Below are positions 17,641-26,085 of a stretch of DNA of 64,000 bases, piece by piece. Origin of the DNA: an uncultured Oscillospiraceae bacterium (GTDB lineage Bacteria > Bacillota > Clostridia > Oscillospirales > Oscillospiraceae); assembly GCA_934667815.1 (NCBI GenBank), contig CAKUMO010000003.1:1-64000 (forward strand), written 5' to 3'. The notes beneath the pieces are model-generated. The model saw only the letters and a program-made list of their open reading frames with translations. It was not told where the DNA came from and did not search any database. Numbering within the stretch: position 1 is the stretch's first letter; each line of letters begins with the position of its first letter. The position numbers and the translations under genes are program-made.

Positions 17641-18394
17641 CATTTTAACGCTCTTTCCCGACACCGTCGGGGACATGATGAACGAATCCATTCTCGGCCG
17701 CGCACAGGAGCGCGGCTACATCCGCATCGAGACGCACCAGATCCGCGACTACACCGCCAACAAGCAGAATCAGGTGGACGACTACCCCTACGGCGGCGGA
17801 CGCGGCGCGGTGATGCAGGCCGACCCACTCTACCGGACGTGGTGCCACGTCTGCGACGAGGCCGGCGCACCGGTGCACACGATCTTTCTTTCGCCCTGCG
17901 GCCATGTGTTCCGGCAGGAGGACGCCAAGCGGCTTTCGCAGATGGACAATCTCGTGCTCGTCTGCGGGCATTACGAGGGCATCGACCAGCGCTTCATCGA
18001 CGAGTGCGTGGACGAAGAAATCTCCATCGGGGATTTCGTTCTGACGGGCGGCGAGATTCCGGCCATGGCCGTGGCGGACGCCGTGTGCCGTCTGGTGCCG
18101 GGCGTCCTGCCGGACGAGGAGTGCTTTGAGGACGAGAGCCACTGGGACGGTCTTCTGGAATACCCGCAGTACAGCCGGCCGGCCGTCTGGCACGGCCGCG
18201 CGGTGCCGCCGATTCTGCTTTCCGGCGACCACGCCAAGGTCGCGCGCTGGCGGCGCAAGCAGTCCTTCCTGCGCACGCGGGCACGCCGCCCGGATATGTA
18301 CGCCAAGCTCCGCTTTGACACCAAGGAGGACAAAAAAATTCTCAGGGAGATCGCAGACGATGACGAACTTGCAAACGCTGAAGCAGTGGATTGA
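17630..18394 (+). CDS. trmD: tRNA (guanine-37-N1)-methyltransferase
   Basis: 254 residues. MRIDILTLFPDTV, the YGGGRGAVMQADP loop, LSPCGHVFRQEDAKRLS, LVCGHYEGIDQRF and the knotted SIGDFVLTGGEIPAMAVADAV segment are diagnostic for TrmD, which makes m1G37 and prevents +1 frameshifting. It overlaps rimM by 11 bases and the sirtuin gene by 35 bases. Confidence 0.96.
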   Translation: MRIDILTLFPDTVGDMMNESILGRAQERGYIRIETHQIRDYTANKQNQVDDYPYGGGRGAVMQADPLYRTWCHVCDEAGAPVHTIFLSPCGHVFRQEDAKRLSQMDNLVLVCGHYEGIDQRFIDECVDEEISIGDFVLTGGEIPAMAVADAVCRLVPGVLPDEECFEDESHWDGLLEYPQYSRPAVWHGRAVPPILLSGDHAKVARWRRKQSFLRTRARRPDMYAKLRFDTKEDKKILREIADDDELANAEAVD

Positions 18395-19073
18395 GGAAAG
18401 CAGCCGGATCGTCTTTTTCGGCGGCGCGGGCGTCAGCACGGAGAGCGGCATTCCCGATTTCCGCAGCGTGGACGGCCTGTATCACCAGAAATTCGACTAT
18501 CCGCCCGAGACCATCATCAGCCACAGCTTTTATGAACGCGACCCGGACTATTTTTTCAAATTCTACCGCGAGAAAATGCTGCCGCTCGGCTTCGAGCCGA
18601 ACGTCACGCACCGTGTGCTCGCCCGCTGGGAGCAGGAGGGCAAGCTCCTTGCCGTCGTGACGCAGAACATCGACGGTCTGCACCAGAAGGCCGGAAGCAG
18701 GCGCGTCTATGAGCTGCACGGCAGCGTCCTGCGCAATCACTGCACCCGGTGCGGCAAGTTCTATCCCGCCGAGTTCATCCGCGACGCGCAGGGTGTGCCG
18801 CGCTGCACCTGCGGCGGCATCGTCAAGCCGGATGTCGTGCTCTACGAGGAAAGTCTGGATGAAAACACGCTGGCCGGTGCGATCTCCGTACTGCGGCAGG
18901 CCGACCTTCTGATCGTCGGCGGCACAAGTCTGACGGTCTATCCCGCCGCCGGTCTGCTGCATTACTACCGCGGCGACCGCCTCGTGCTTATCAACCGCGA
19001 CGAAACGCCCTACGACGGCTATGCGAACCTCGTGCTGCACGAGAAGCTGGGCGACGTGTTCGGGAAGCTCTGA
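18360..19073 (+). CDS. cobB: Sir2-family NAD-dependent protein deacylase
   Basis: 237 residues. NAD-binding GAGVSTESGIPDFR (from 22), TQNIDG (101-106), catalytic His120 in ELHGS and a Zn ribbon with C128, C131, C149 and C151. It removes acyl groups from lysine with NAD. The start lies 35 bases inside trmD; a longer frame reaching 18126 is only the overlapping trmD shadow. It is co-transcribed with trmD and trmO, and NAD use fits loosely with the nearby pncB. Confidence 0.93.
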   Translation: MTNLQTLKQWIEESSRIVFFGGAGVSTESGIPDFRSVDGLYHQKFDYPPETIISHSFYERDPDYFFKFYREKMLPLGFEPNVTHRVLARWEQEGKLLAVVTQNIDGLHQKAGSRRVYELHGSVLRNHCTRCGKFYPAEFIRDAQGVPRCTCGGIVKPDVVLYEESLDENTLAGAISVLRQADLLIVGGTSLTVYPAAGLLHYYRGDRLVLINRDETPYDGYANLVLHEKLGDVFGKL

Positions 19074-19756
19074 TGGAGCACGCCATGAAGATCATCGCAC
19101 GCATCCGCAGCGAATTTCCGACGAAATTCGGCATCCCGCGCCAGAGCGGTCTGGTGCCGGAGACGCGTGCGACCGTCGTTTTTGAACCCGAATACCGCAA
19201 CCCCGACGCCCTGCGCGGCATCGAGGGCTTTTCGCATCTCTGGCTGATCTGGGAATTTTCCGAGGCCGTGCGCACGGACTGGTCGCCCACGGTGCGCCCG
19301 CCGCGTCTGGGCGGGAACACGCGCCTTGGCGTGTTTGCCACGCGTTCACCCTTCCGCCCGAACCCCATCGGCCTGTCCTGTGTCTGTCTGGAGTCCGTGG
19401 AAAAGACCGAGCGCGACGGTACGGTACTGGTCGTCTCCGGTGCGGACTTGATGGACGGCACGCCGATCTTCGACATCAAGCCCTATCTGCCCTACGCCGA
19501 CGCGCAGCCCGGGGCCAGCGGCGGCTTCACCGCAGACGCGGGCGACTTTTTGCTGCAGGTTGAGCTTCCCGACGCGTTGGAGGCCAAAATCCCCGCCGCG
19601 CACCGCGCCGCACTGCGCGGCGTGCTGTCGCATGACCCGCGGCCGTCGTATCAGGCTGACAGTGGGCGCGTGTACGCCATGCGCTTTCTGGAGTTTGACG
19701 TGCGCTTTACGGTCGAGGGCGGCGTTTTGACCGTATGCGGGGTCGAACGCGTCTGA
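19073..19756 (+). CDS. trmO: TrmO-family tRNA t6A37 N6-methyltransferase (TsaA-like)
   Basis: 227 residues. The beta-barrel domain has KFGIPRQSGLVPET, GIEGFSHLWLIWEF, RLGVFATRSPFRPNPIGLS and LMDGTPIFDIKPYLPYADA, all hallmarks of the TsaA/TrmO family. E. coli TrmO methylates t6A37 of some tRNAs with SAM. A one-base TGATG overlap couples it to cobB. ATG 19085 is an alternative start. No clear terminator follows. Confidence 0.9.
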   Translation: MEHAMKIIARIRSEFPTKFGIPRQSGLVPETRATVVFEPEYRNPDALRGIEGFSHLWLIWEFSEAVRTDWSPTVRPPRLGGNTRLGVFATRSPFRPNPIGLSCVCLESVEKTERDGTVLVVSGADLMDGTPIFDIKPYLPYADAQPGASGGFTADAGDFLLQVELPDALEAKIPAAHRAALRGVLSHDPRPSYQADSGRVYAMRFLEFDVRFTVEGGVLTVCGVERV

Positions 19757-19804
19757 ATCATGTCGTTTTTTCCGAAATTCTGCACGAAAGGTTACAATCT
19801 GATT

Positions 19805-19833
19805 TTGCTTTTTCCGGAAGGGTATAGTATAAT
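19805..19833 (+). promoter_or_regulatory. Promoter of the L,D-transpeptidase gene
   Basis: TTGCTT (19805-19810), a 17-base spacer and TATAAT (19828-19833), about 35 bases before the ATG. GGGAGGT is the ribosome site. Confidence 0.8.
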
Positions 19834-19867
19834 GACTTCAAAGATCAAGTGATCGGGAGGTAAGAAA

Positions 19868-22153
19868 ATGAACTACCTGAGGACCGTTTTGAAACGGGGC
19901 GCGGCGCTGTTGCTGCTGCTGGCGCTGCTCGTTTCCGTATTCGGCTGCACAAAGTCAGAGCCGCAGCCGTCCGAGCCTACGCCGGCGACCGGCACGTTTC
20001 TGGCCGGTACGAAGCTCAACGGCATCGACCTGTCCGGTAAAACGCCCGAGCAGGCCGCCGCGCTCCTGAAGCAGACCGCCGAGGATTATACGCTGCAGGT
20101 CACGCTCGACGGCGTTCTGTTCCGTCTTGATGCCGCGCGGCTGGGCCTTGCATATAACGAAAAAACCGATCTTGCCGCGCTCCTGACCGCGCAGAAGGCA
20201 GACGCGTCCAAGCTGACCTTCGAGGACGACGCGCTCTTTACCTTCGCCGACGAGGACGCGCTGCGCACCGCGCTCCTGACCGGCCGCACCGAGGCGCTTG
20301 CCCAGCAGCCGCCCGAGTCAACGGACGAGGCAGAGCCGACCGAGCCGGAGGAAGAAGTCCTTCAGCTCGACGATCCCACGCGCGCACACCTGCTGTTCGA
20401 CACGGAAAAGGGCGAGTTCGTCGGCGTGGACGGTGCGCCCGGCCTCAGCACGGACTACACCGAGGCCGTCGCCAAGGTGCAGAAGGCGCTTCGCACACTG
20501 ACGCGCTGGACCGTCGTCCGCTCGCAGCAGAAGCAGGTCTCCGAGGGCGAAAAGGCTGAGGGCAACGCCCGTCTGGCCAAGGCCGTCGAGGACGCCAATT
20601 CCTATCTGAATATCTCCCTGTCCTACAGCTTTACCCCCGATGGCAAGGACACGAGCTATGAGTACATCGACCGCGACCGCATCGCCCAGTGGCTGCTCAT
20701 CCAGTCCGACGGCCTGACCATCGAGCTGAACCGCGAGGCCATCAGCACCTATGTCAGCGGCGTCGTGCAGCGGCACTCCGTCGGCGGCTCACCTGTGCAG
20801 TTCAAGACGACCTACGGCAGCTACATCAGCCTCAACAGCTATCGCGGCGGTCAGTCCGTCAACGGCGACGCGCTCTATGACGACATCATCGACTGCCTCT
20901 CCAGCCGCACCGGCGGCAGCCGCGTGGCAAAGTTCAATGCCGCGCAGGCAAGCGGCGGCGTCGAGGACTACGGCGGCAGCTATGTCGAGCTGGATCTGAC
21001 GAACCAGATGGCATATTGCTATCGCAACTACAAGCTTGTCATTTCCTCCCCTATGATCTCAGGCAGTCCTTATTATGACTGCGCAACACCCGGAGGCGTA
21101 TATACAATTAAGAGCAAGGATTCCAACCGCTATCTCACCGGCCCCGGCTACAAGGTCTGGGTGCAGACCTTCATGCCCTTCAACGGCGGCATCGGTCTGC
21201 ACGACTGTAACTGGCATTCAGTTTTCGGCGGTACGAGGTATTTCTACAAGGGCAGCCACGGCTGCATTAATCTGCCGCCGGAGGTCGCACTTACCATCCG
21301 GGATAACGTCAGTGTTGGCACTCATGTGATTGTTTATGGCGGCATTTACAATGTTCAGGGCAAAGATCAGATCTGGATTGGCACAGAGCATTACAACGTT
21401 ACACCCGATGCTACGCCTTTCAAGCTGGACATGAAGGCCGATGACAACGCTGTCCTGAGCAGCTACACCTCCAGCGATCCCTCGGTTTGCACCGTCACCT
21501 CCGACGGTGTTGTGACTGTCGTGGGCGAGGGTACCTGCACCATCACGATTGAGTCTGAGGGAACAGTCATTTACTATAATGATGAAAAGACCGTCACCAT
21601 CACCGTCGCCAAGCTCGAGCAGACCATCACCGCCAAGGACAGTCTCACGCTCCGGCCCGGCGACAAGGCCTCCGCAGAGGCCGGCGTCTCCACCGGCAGC
21701 GCACTGAGCTACACCTCCTCTGATCCGAAGGTCGCCATCGTCGGCGCGGACGGCACCGTCACGGCAGTCGGCTACGGCACCTGCACCATCACGGTCAGCG
21801 CAGCCGAAACGCCCAAGTACAAGGCGGCCGAAAAGAAGATCACCGTCACAGTCGAAAAGAAGGCGCAGCAGCTCACCGGCACGGCCGCCTACAACTGCAA
21901 AACGGGCGACGCGGCCTTCCGCCTCGACGTAACCGCGCTGGACGGCGCAGCCTTGCGCTATGTGTCGGACAATCCCGCGGTCTGCGCCGTGGACGCGGCG
22001 GGCAATGTGACCGTCGTGGGCGAGGGCACCTGCACCATCACCGTGACCGCAGCGGAAACGGCGGACTACCAGAAGGGGACCTTCACCGTGACCGTCACGG
22101 TCGCGCCGGCCGCCACCGAGCCGACCGTCCCCTCCGAGAGCGAAAATCCGTAA
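19868..22153 (+). CDS. YkuD L,D-transpeptidase lipoprotein with C-terminal Ig-like repeats
   Basis: 761 residues. Lipobox VFGC (Cys27) predicts a lipoprotein. Residues about 40-360 resemble the peptidoglycan-binding (PG_binding_4/VanW-like) domains often preceding YkuD, including a DLSGKTPEQAAALL element. The catalytic domain follows with GIGLHDCNWH and SHGCINLP (Cys466), which forms 3-3 peptidoglycan cross-links. After about residue 500 there are three Ig-like (BIG2-type) repeats, recognisable by repeated SSDP(S/K)V, GxVTVVGEGTCTIT and TVTV motifs, ending in a Pro/Glu-rich tail. The repeats could bind wall polymers. Confidence 0.88.
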   Translation: MNYLRTVLKRGAALLLLLALLVSVFGCTKSEPQPSEPTPATGTFLAGTKLNGIDLSGKTPEQAAALLKQTAEDYTLQVTLDGVLFRLDAARLGLAYNEKTDLAALLTAQKADASKLTFEDDALFTFADEDALRTALLTGRTEALAQQPPESTDEAEPTEPEEEVLQLDDPTRAHLLFDTEKGEFVGVDGAPGLSTDYTEAVAKVQKALRTLTRWTVVRSQQKQVSEGEKAEGNARLAKAVEDANSYLNISLSYSFTPDGKDTSYEYIDRDRIAQWLLIQSDGLTIELNREAISTYVSGVVQRHSVGGSPVQFKTTYGSYISLNSYRGGQSVNGDALYDDIIDCLSSRTGGSRVAKFNAAQASGGVEDYGGSYVELDLTNQMAYCYRNYKLVISSPMISGSPYYDCATPGGVYTIKSKDSNRYLTGPGYKVWVQTFMPFNGGIGLHDCNWHSVFGGTRYFYKGSHGCINLPPEVALTIRDNVSVGTHVIVYGGIYNVQGKDQIWIGTEHYNVTPDATPFKLDMKADDNAVLSSYTSSDPSVCTVTSDGVVTVVGEGTCTITIESEGTVIYYNDEKTVTITVAKLEQTITAKDSLTLRPGDKASAEAGVSTGSALSYTSSDPKVAIVGADGTVTAVGYGTCTITVSAAETPKYKAAEKKITVTVEKKAQQLTGTAAYNCKTGDAAFRLDVTALDGAALRYVSDNPAVCAVDAAGNVTVVGEGTCTITVTAAETADYQKGTFTVTVTVAPAATEPTVPSESENP

Positions 22154-22160
22154 AGATCAA

Positions 22161-22194
22161 AGACAGCGCGGACAGAACCCTGCCCGCGCTGTCT
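22161..22194 (+). terminator. Hairpin between the transpeptidase and metallopeptidase genes
   Basis: AGACAGCGCGG pairs with CCGCGCTGTCT across a 12-base loop, starting 8 bases after the stop. The following CTTCCCC is a poor T-tract, so read-through into the next gene (start 22223) is plausible. Confidence 0.55.
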
Positions 22195-22222
22195 TCCCCA
22201 AACCTAAATCAGGAGGATGCCT

Positions 22223-23950
22223 ATGAGACGATGCAGATTTCTCGCGCTGCTTGCGCTGTTCGCGCTGCTGCTGACCGCATGCTCGGCAGCGCTTTCCGAC
22301 CCGTCCGCGCTCCCCGAGGGCACGGCGCGTCTGGAGCTGACCGGCGTGAAGTCCGGGACCGTGACCGTCCGCGCCTGCGACGAAGCGGGTGAGCCGCTCA
22401 GCCAAACGGAGTTCACCTTCGCCCTGAGCAAGGACTTCTCCGGCTACTTCTGTCCGCAGAACGTGGCCGGTGCGCCCGCCGCCTCGACCTACACCGCCGC
22501 AGAGCTGCCCGATTATTACGCCGAGGCCGAAAAAACCGGCGGCTTTTCGCCCGTCTGCTGCAAATATTCCTTCAACGGCGCGGGCGAGCTGAACTATCTG
22601 GACGACGACTATCATCCTGCCCTGCCGCCGGAGACGGTGCAGGGCAGGCTCGAGGTCAATCAGGCCCTGAGCTTTTCCGCAGACTACGCGCAGGGCACGT
22701 TTGACGCCCCCATCACCGAGCTTGCAGCAGGCAAGACCACGGCGATCCTCTGCCGCCTTTTGGAACCGGCCGGGGATGCCGTTCTGACCGTGCAGACGGC
22801 GCAGGACACCCTGACCTGCACGCCGGACAAAGCGCTTTCGGATGCGGAAACGCTTTATTTTTTTCTGGACGGCGCGTCGCTCCCGGCAGGCCATGCAGAG
22901 TTTTGCGTCAGCACCGGCAGCTATGACTATGTGGCCGAGACGGACTTTACGCAGATGCGCACGCTGACCATGCTGCTCGTGCCCATCCGCATTTCGCTCT
23001 GGGAGGGGAACGTGCAGGAACCTGCCGAGGGCTGGCAGTCCGTGGACTGGCTGCTGCGCGCGTGCTACCCGCTGGCCGACGACGCTCTGACCGTCGAGCG
23101 CGGCAGCCTGCTCGACCTGACGGAATACGCCCTGGAGGACGCGCAGGTTTCCGACCGCATTTTCGAGCGGCTTGAGCAGCTCGCCGTCGAAAACGGCTAT
23201 GACATCGCGGTCGGCCTTGTGCCCGACTACTTTGAAAACGGCCTGACCGGGAAGTCCAACGGCTTCCACGCCTGTATCGTCAACGCCTCGGCAATCGACG
23301 CCGCCGCGACGCTTGCGCACGAGGTCGGCCATATCTATGCGCTGGGCGACGAATACGAGGGCGGCGCGTTCAACATGGAATGCAATCCCACGGCCTACGG
23401 CCTGACGGGCGTGGACTGGTTCGACCGTGAGCGCGAGATCGTCGCGGATGTTCCCGGGATCCAAAGCGCGTCCGAGGCCGGGCTGATTTGCAGCGGGAGC
23501 CTCGTTCCGGCGCAGTGCGTGCCCTTTGACGCGCAGGCGCGGCGTGCGGTCGAGCCTGCGGCCAGCATCCTGTGCAACGGCGGCGAAAGCTCGGAGAACT
23601 ATTGGGTCTCGCCGGACATCTGGCACCGGCTGTTCACGGCGCTGCGCGTGCGGGAATTTGACGTTTCCGTCAACGGCGAAAGCGGCTTTGTGTTCAACGG
23701 CGACGGAACAATGACTATTTACTGTGCAAATTGCTTCCACGAATCCCCTGTCGACGAGGCCGAAATTCTGGCCTACTGCCCGTCCTGCGCCGGGCTGAAT
23801 CCCGTCGAATCGGCTGCACAGGCCGAACATTCTCTCTGCCCTGCCTGCGGCGCGGAGACCGAAAACGCCGCAGTGTTCTACCGCTGCCCGTTTGCCCATT
23901 GCGGCATACCGATCCAGTTCACGCCCGGCGAACCGATCGCCATGGGCTGA
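22223..23950 (+). CDS. Secreted lipoprotein metallopeptidase (M64-like) with C-terminal zinc-ribbon-like domain
   Basis: 575 residues. Lipobox LTAC (Cys20). The HEVGHIYALGDEY zinc motif (His366, Glu367, His370) resembles the HExxH...DEY motif of M64 IgA-type peptidases, one residue shorter in spacing. The N-terminal half (30-270) is an unrecognised beta-rich region. After residue 495 there are four Cys pairs (YCANC, YCPSC, LCPACG, CPFAHC), which look like paired zinc ribbons, rare outside the cytoplasm. AGGAGG six bases upstream selects ATG 22223 over the one at 22217. The substrate is unknown. Confidence 0.7.
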   Translation: MRRCRFLALLALFALLLTACSAALSDPSALPEGTARLELTGVKSGTVTVRACDEAGEPLSQTEFTFALSKDFSGYFCPQNVAGAPAASTYTAAELPDYYAEAEKTGGFSPVCCKYSFNGAGELNYLDDDYHPALPPETVQGRLEVNQALSFSADYAQGTFDAPITELAAGKTTAILCRLLEPAGDAVLTVQTAQDTLTCTPDKALSDAETLYFFLDGASLPAGHAEFCVSTGSYDYVAETDFTQMRTLTMLLVPIRISLWEGNVQEPAEGWQSVDWLLRACYPLADDALTVERGSLLDLTEYALEDAQVSDRIFERLEQLAVENGYDIAVGLVPDYFENGLTGKSNGFHACIVNASAIDAAATLAHEVGHIYALGDEYEGGAFNMECNPTAYGLTGVDWFDREREIVADVPGIQSASEAGLICSGSLVPAQCVPFDAQARRAVEPAASILCNGGESSENYWVSPDIWHRLFTALRVREFDVSVNGESGFVFNGDGTMTIYCANCFHESPVDEAEILAYCPSCAGLNPVESAAQAEHSLCPACGAETENAAVFYRCPFAHCGIPIQFTPGEPIAMG

Positions 23951-24039
23951 GCCGCCTCTTCACGGGCAAAAGCATAGGAAACACCGCGCAATTGCGTCGA
24001 AGCTACTTGCCGAATTGTGCGGTGCTGCCTAAATTTCTA

Positions 24040-24068
24040 TTGACAAAAGCTAGTCCATCAGTTAAAAT
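24040..24068 (+). promoter_or_regulatory. Promoter of the small DUF4190-like gene
   Basis: TTGACA (24040-24045), a 17-base spacer and TAAAAT (24063-24068). Just upstream, an imperfect CACCGCGCAATT..AATTGTGCGGTG hairpin (about 23982-24025) may end the peptidase transcript. Confidence 0.78.
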
Positions 24069-24105
24069 AAAATTATCCAAAAAATGAAAAGGAGAGTAAT
24101 AAAAA

Positions 24106-24357
24106 ATGGGCGTTATTTCTTTGGTTCTCGGCATTCTCGCAACCATCTTCGGTATCTTCTGCTGCGTCCCCGGCATCTCCGCTTACGGTTGGATCGGCAT
24201 CATCCTCGGTGTCATCGGTATCGTTCTTGCGGCCATTGCCAACAAGAAGGAAAAGAAGGGCATCAACACCGCCGGTCTCGTCCTTTCCATCATCGGCACG
24301 GCTCTGTGCGCAATTCTGTTCATCGCCTGCGTCGCCTGCGCCGCTGCTCTCAGCTAA
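24106..24357 (+). CDS. Small two-helix membrane protein (DUF4190-like)
   Basis: 83 residues made almost only of two hydrophobic hairpins: residues 5-45 (two Gly/Ile-rich helices around CCVPGISAYGWIGIILG) and 55-82, separated by a KKEKKGINTAG loop. This pattern is that of the DUF4190 family, whose function is unknown. AAAGGAGAG lies upstream, and it has its own consensus promoter and terminator, so it is probably well expressed as a single gene. Confidence 0.72.
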   Translation: MGVISLVLGILATIFGIFCCVPGISAYGWIGIILGVIGIVLAAIANKKEKKGINTAGLVLSIIGTALCAILFIACVACAAALS

Positions 24358-24379
24358 GTCCCGATTCCATGCCAACATC

Positions 24380-24403
24380 GGCGCAACCCGGTCGGGTTGC
24401 GCC
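24380..24403 (+). terminator. Terminator after the small membrane-protein gene
   Basis: A perfect 10-bp stem, GGCGCAACCC/GGGTTGCGCC, with a GGTC loop is followed by GTTTGT. Confidence 0.75.
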
Positions 24404-24497
24404 GTTTGTATAAGGGAAGATTTGAACAAATCGCCGGCTGTCACCTCTTGCCGATGGATTCAGCGCTTCCTAAGAACAAAATTTGGAGGGAGCCGTT

Positions 24498-25280
24498 ATG
24501 CTGCCCTATTTTCATATTTTCGGTCTGACCTTTCCGGCCTACGGTGTCATGCTCGTGCTCGGCTTCCTGACGGCGGCGTTTTTCGGCGCACGCCGCGTAA
24601 AAAAGGCCGGTCTCTGCGTCGAGGACTTCATTCTCATCGCCGCATTCGGCTCCGGTCTCGGCCTGCTCGGCGGCGTCTTGCTGTTCGCGGTTGTGACCTA
24701 CACGCCCGCCGAGGCGCTGGCGCTGCTGCGCGCGGGTGAATTTCGCAGGCTGTTCGGCGGCATCGTCTTTTACGGCGGACTGCTGGCCGGCCTGCTCGGC
24801 GGACTGCTCGGCAGCCGCGTCGCCAAAGCCGATCTGCGCGACTTCATCAATCCGGTCGCACCTGCACTCCCGCTCGGCCACGCGCTGGGCAGAGTCGGCT
24901 GCTTTCTGACCGGCTGCTGCTACGGCCGCCCGACGCAGAGCTTCCTCGGCGTCGCCTTCTCCCATCCTGCGGGCGGCGCACCCGCAGGCGTGAAGCTGCT
25001 GCCCGTGCAGCTCTTTGAGGCCGGTGCGGACGTGCTCCTCTTCGCGCTGCTGCTCCCGCTCACGCGGCGTGCGCGCAGCCGTTACGACGGTCTTGCGTGG
25101 TACTGCCTGCTCTACGGCGCGGCGCGCTTCGTTCTTGAATTTTTCCGCTACGATGCCATCCGCGGCAGCGCGCTGTTCCTGTCCACCTCGCAGTGGATCA
25201 GTCTCGGGCTGTGGGCGCTGGCGGGCGTGCTGTTTGCCCTCGGCAAAAAAGAACGCAAAGGAGCTGCCCATGCGGTATAA
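24498..25280 (+). CDS. lgt: Prolipoprotein diacylglyceryl transferase
   Basis: 260 residues, about seven membrane segments. It carries FGIVFYGGLLAG and the HALGRVGCFLTGCCYGRPT region that corresponds to the Lgt signature in Clostridia, and an EFFRYDAIRG motif. It attaches diacylglycerol to the lipobox Cys of lipoproteins, several of which are encoded in this window. GGAGGGAG supports ATG 24498; the ORF opens five codons earlier. It overlaps the HAD gene by 11 bases. Confidence 0.88.
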   Translation: MLPYFHIFGLTFPAYGVMLVLGFLTAAFFGARRVKKAGLCVEDFILIAAFGSGLGLLGGVLLFAVVTYTPAEALALLRAGEFRRLFGGIVFYGGLLAGLLGGLLGSRVAKADLRDFINPVAPALPLGHALGRVGCFLTGCCYGRPTQSFLGVAFSHPAGGAPAGVKLLPVQLFEAGADVLLFALLLPLTRRARSRYDGLAWYCLLYGAARFVLEFFRYDAIRGSALFLSTSQWISLGLWALAGVLFALGKKERKGAAHAV

Positions 25281-25932
25281 ATGTCTCGTTCTCGACCATG
25301 ACGACACCGTGGTCAACAGCACCGCGACCATCCATTTTCCGTCCTTCCTTGCCTATCTTACGCGCGTGCGCCCGGGCGCGCAGTACACGCTCGAGGAATA
25401 TTTCCGCAAAAACTTCGACCCCGGCGTGGTCAGCCTGTTTACCGACGAGCTGGGCTTTTCCCCGGAGGAAATGGCCGAAGAATTTGCATTCTGGCAGAAA
25501 TTTGTCAAAACACGCGTGCCGGAGGCCTATCCCGGCATCCGCGAAATTCTCGAGCGGCACCGCGCGGCGGGCGGCCTGATCGCCGTGATCTCGCACTCGG
25601 TCAGCGCGAACATCCTGCGCGACTACCGCGAAAACAACCTGCCCGCGCCGGACGCGGTCTACGGCTGGGAGCTTCCGTCCGAGCAGCGCAAGCCGAACGC
25701 ATGGCCGATGCTCGACCTTCTGCGCCGCTTCGACCTGCGGCCGGAGGAGGTTCTGATGATAGACGATCTGAAGCCGGGCTATGATATGTGCCGGGCCGCC
25801 GGTGTGCCCTTTGCCGCCGCCGGTTGGGCAAACGATGTGGAAGAAATCGAAGATTTCATGCGAAAAAACTGCGATTTTTATTTCAAAACCGTAAAAGAGC
25901 TGGATGAATTCCTGCGGGAAGTCAACGGATAA
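25270..25932 (+). CDS. HAD-superfamily hydrolase, subfamily IA
   Basis: 220 residues. Motif I is DHDDT (Asp9, Asp11), motif II a Ser in VISHS, motif III a Lys in SEQRKPNAWP and motif IV IDDLKPGYDM. A helical cap lies between about 20 and 90. This suggests phosphatase activity on a small phosphate ester; the substrate is not evident. It is translationally coupled to lgt. A longer frame back to 25015 overlaps lgt and is not coding. Confidence 0.85.
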   Translation: MRYKCLVLDHDDTVVNSTATIHFPSFLAYLTRVRPGAQYTLEEYFRKNFDPGVVSLFTDELGFSPEEMAEEFAFWQKFVKTRVPEAYPGIREILERHRAAGGLIAVISHSVSANILRDYRENNLPAPDAVYGWELPSEQRKPNAWPMLDLLRRFDLRPEEVLMIDDLKPGYDMCRAAGVPFAAAGWANDVEEIEDFMRKNCDFYFKTVKELDEFLREVNG

Positions 25933-26008
25933 GCGTTTAACAGCGTCCTCTGCGCGAACGATGTCGATCGTTTGCCGCGCGGGGGATGCCGTTTTTTTGC
26001 AGTTTCGG

Positions 26009-26037
26009 TTGCAAAAATACCGAAAAAGTGCTATGAT
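26009..26037 (+). promoter_or_regulatory. Promoter of trkA-trkH
   Basis: TTGCAA (26009-26014), a 17-base spacer and TATGAT (26032-26037). The leader is only about 45 nt, and I see no c-di-AMP riboswitch in it. Confidence 0.75.
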
Positions 26038-26085
26038 GGTTCTGGTTTTTGCAGTCTTACCGTATTCTTTTCAAGGAGGATGCGT

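Noticed and set aside
25933..26085. c-di-AMP riboswitch before trkA
   Set aside because: The leader between the promoter and the ribosome site is only about 45 bases, too short for that riboswitch. The hairpin before the promoter is more likely a weak terminator.
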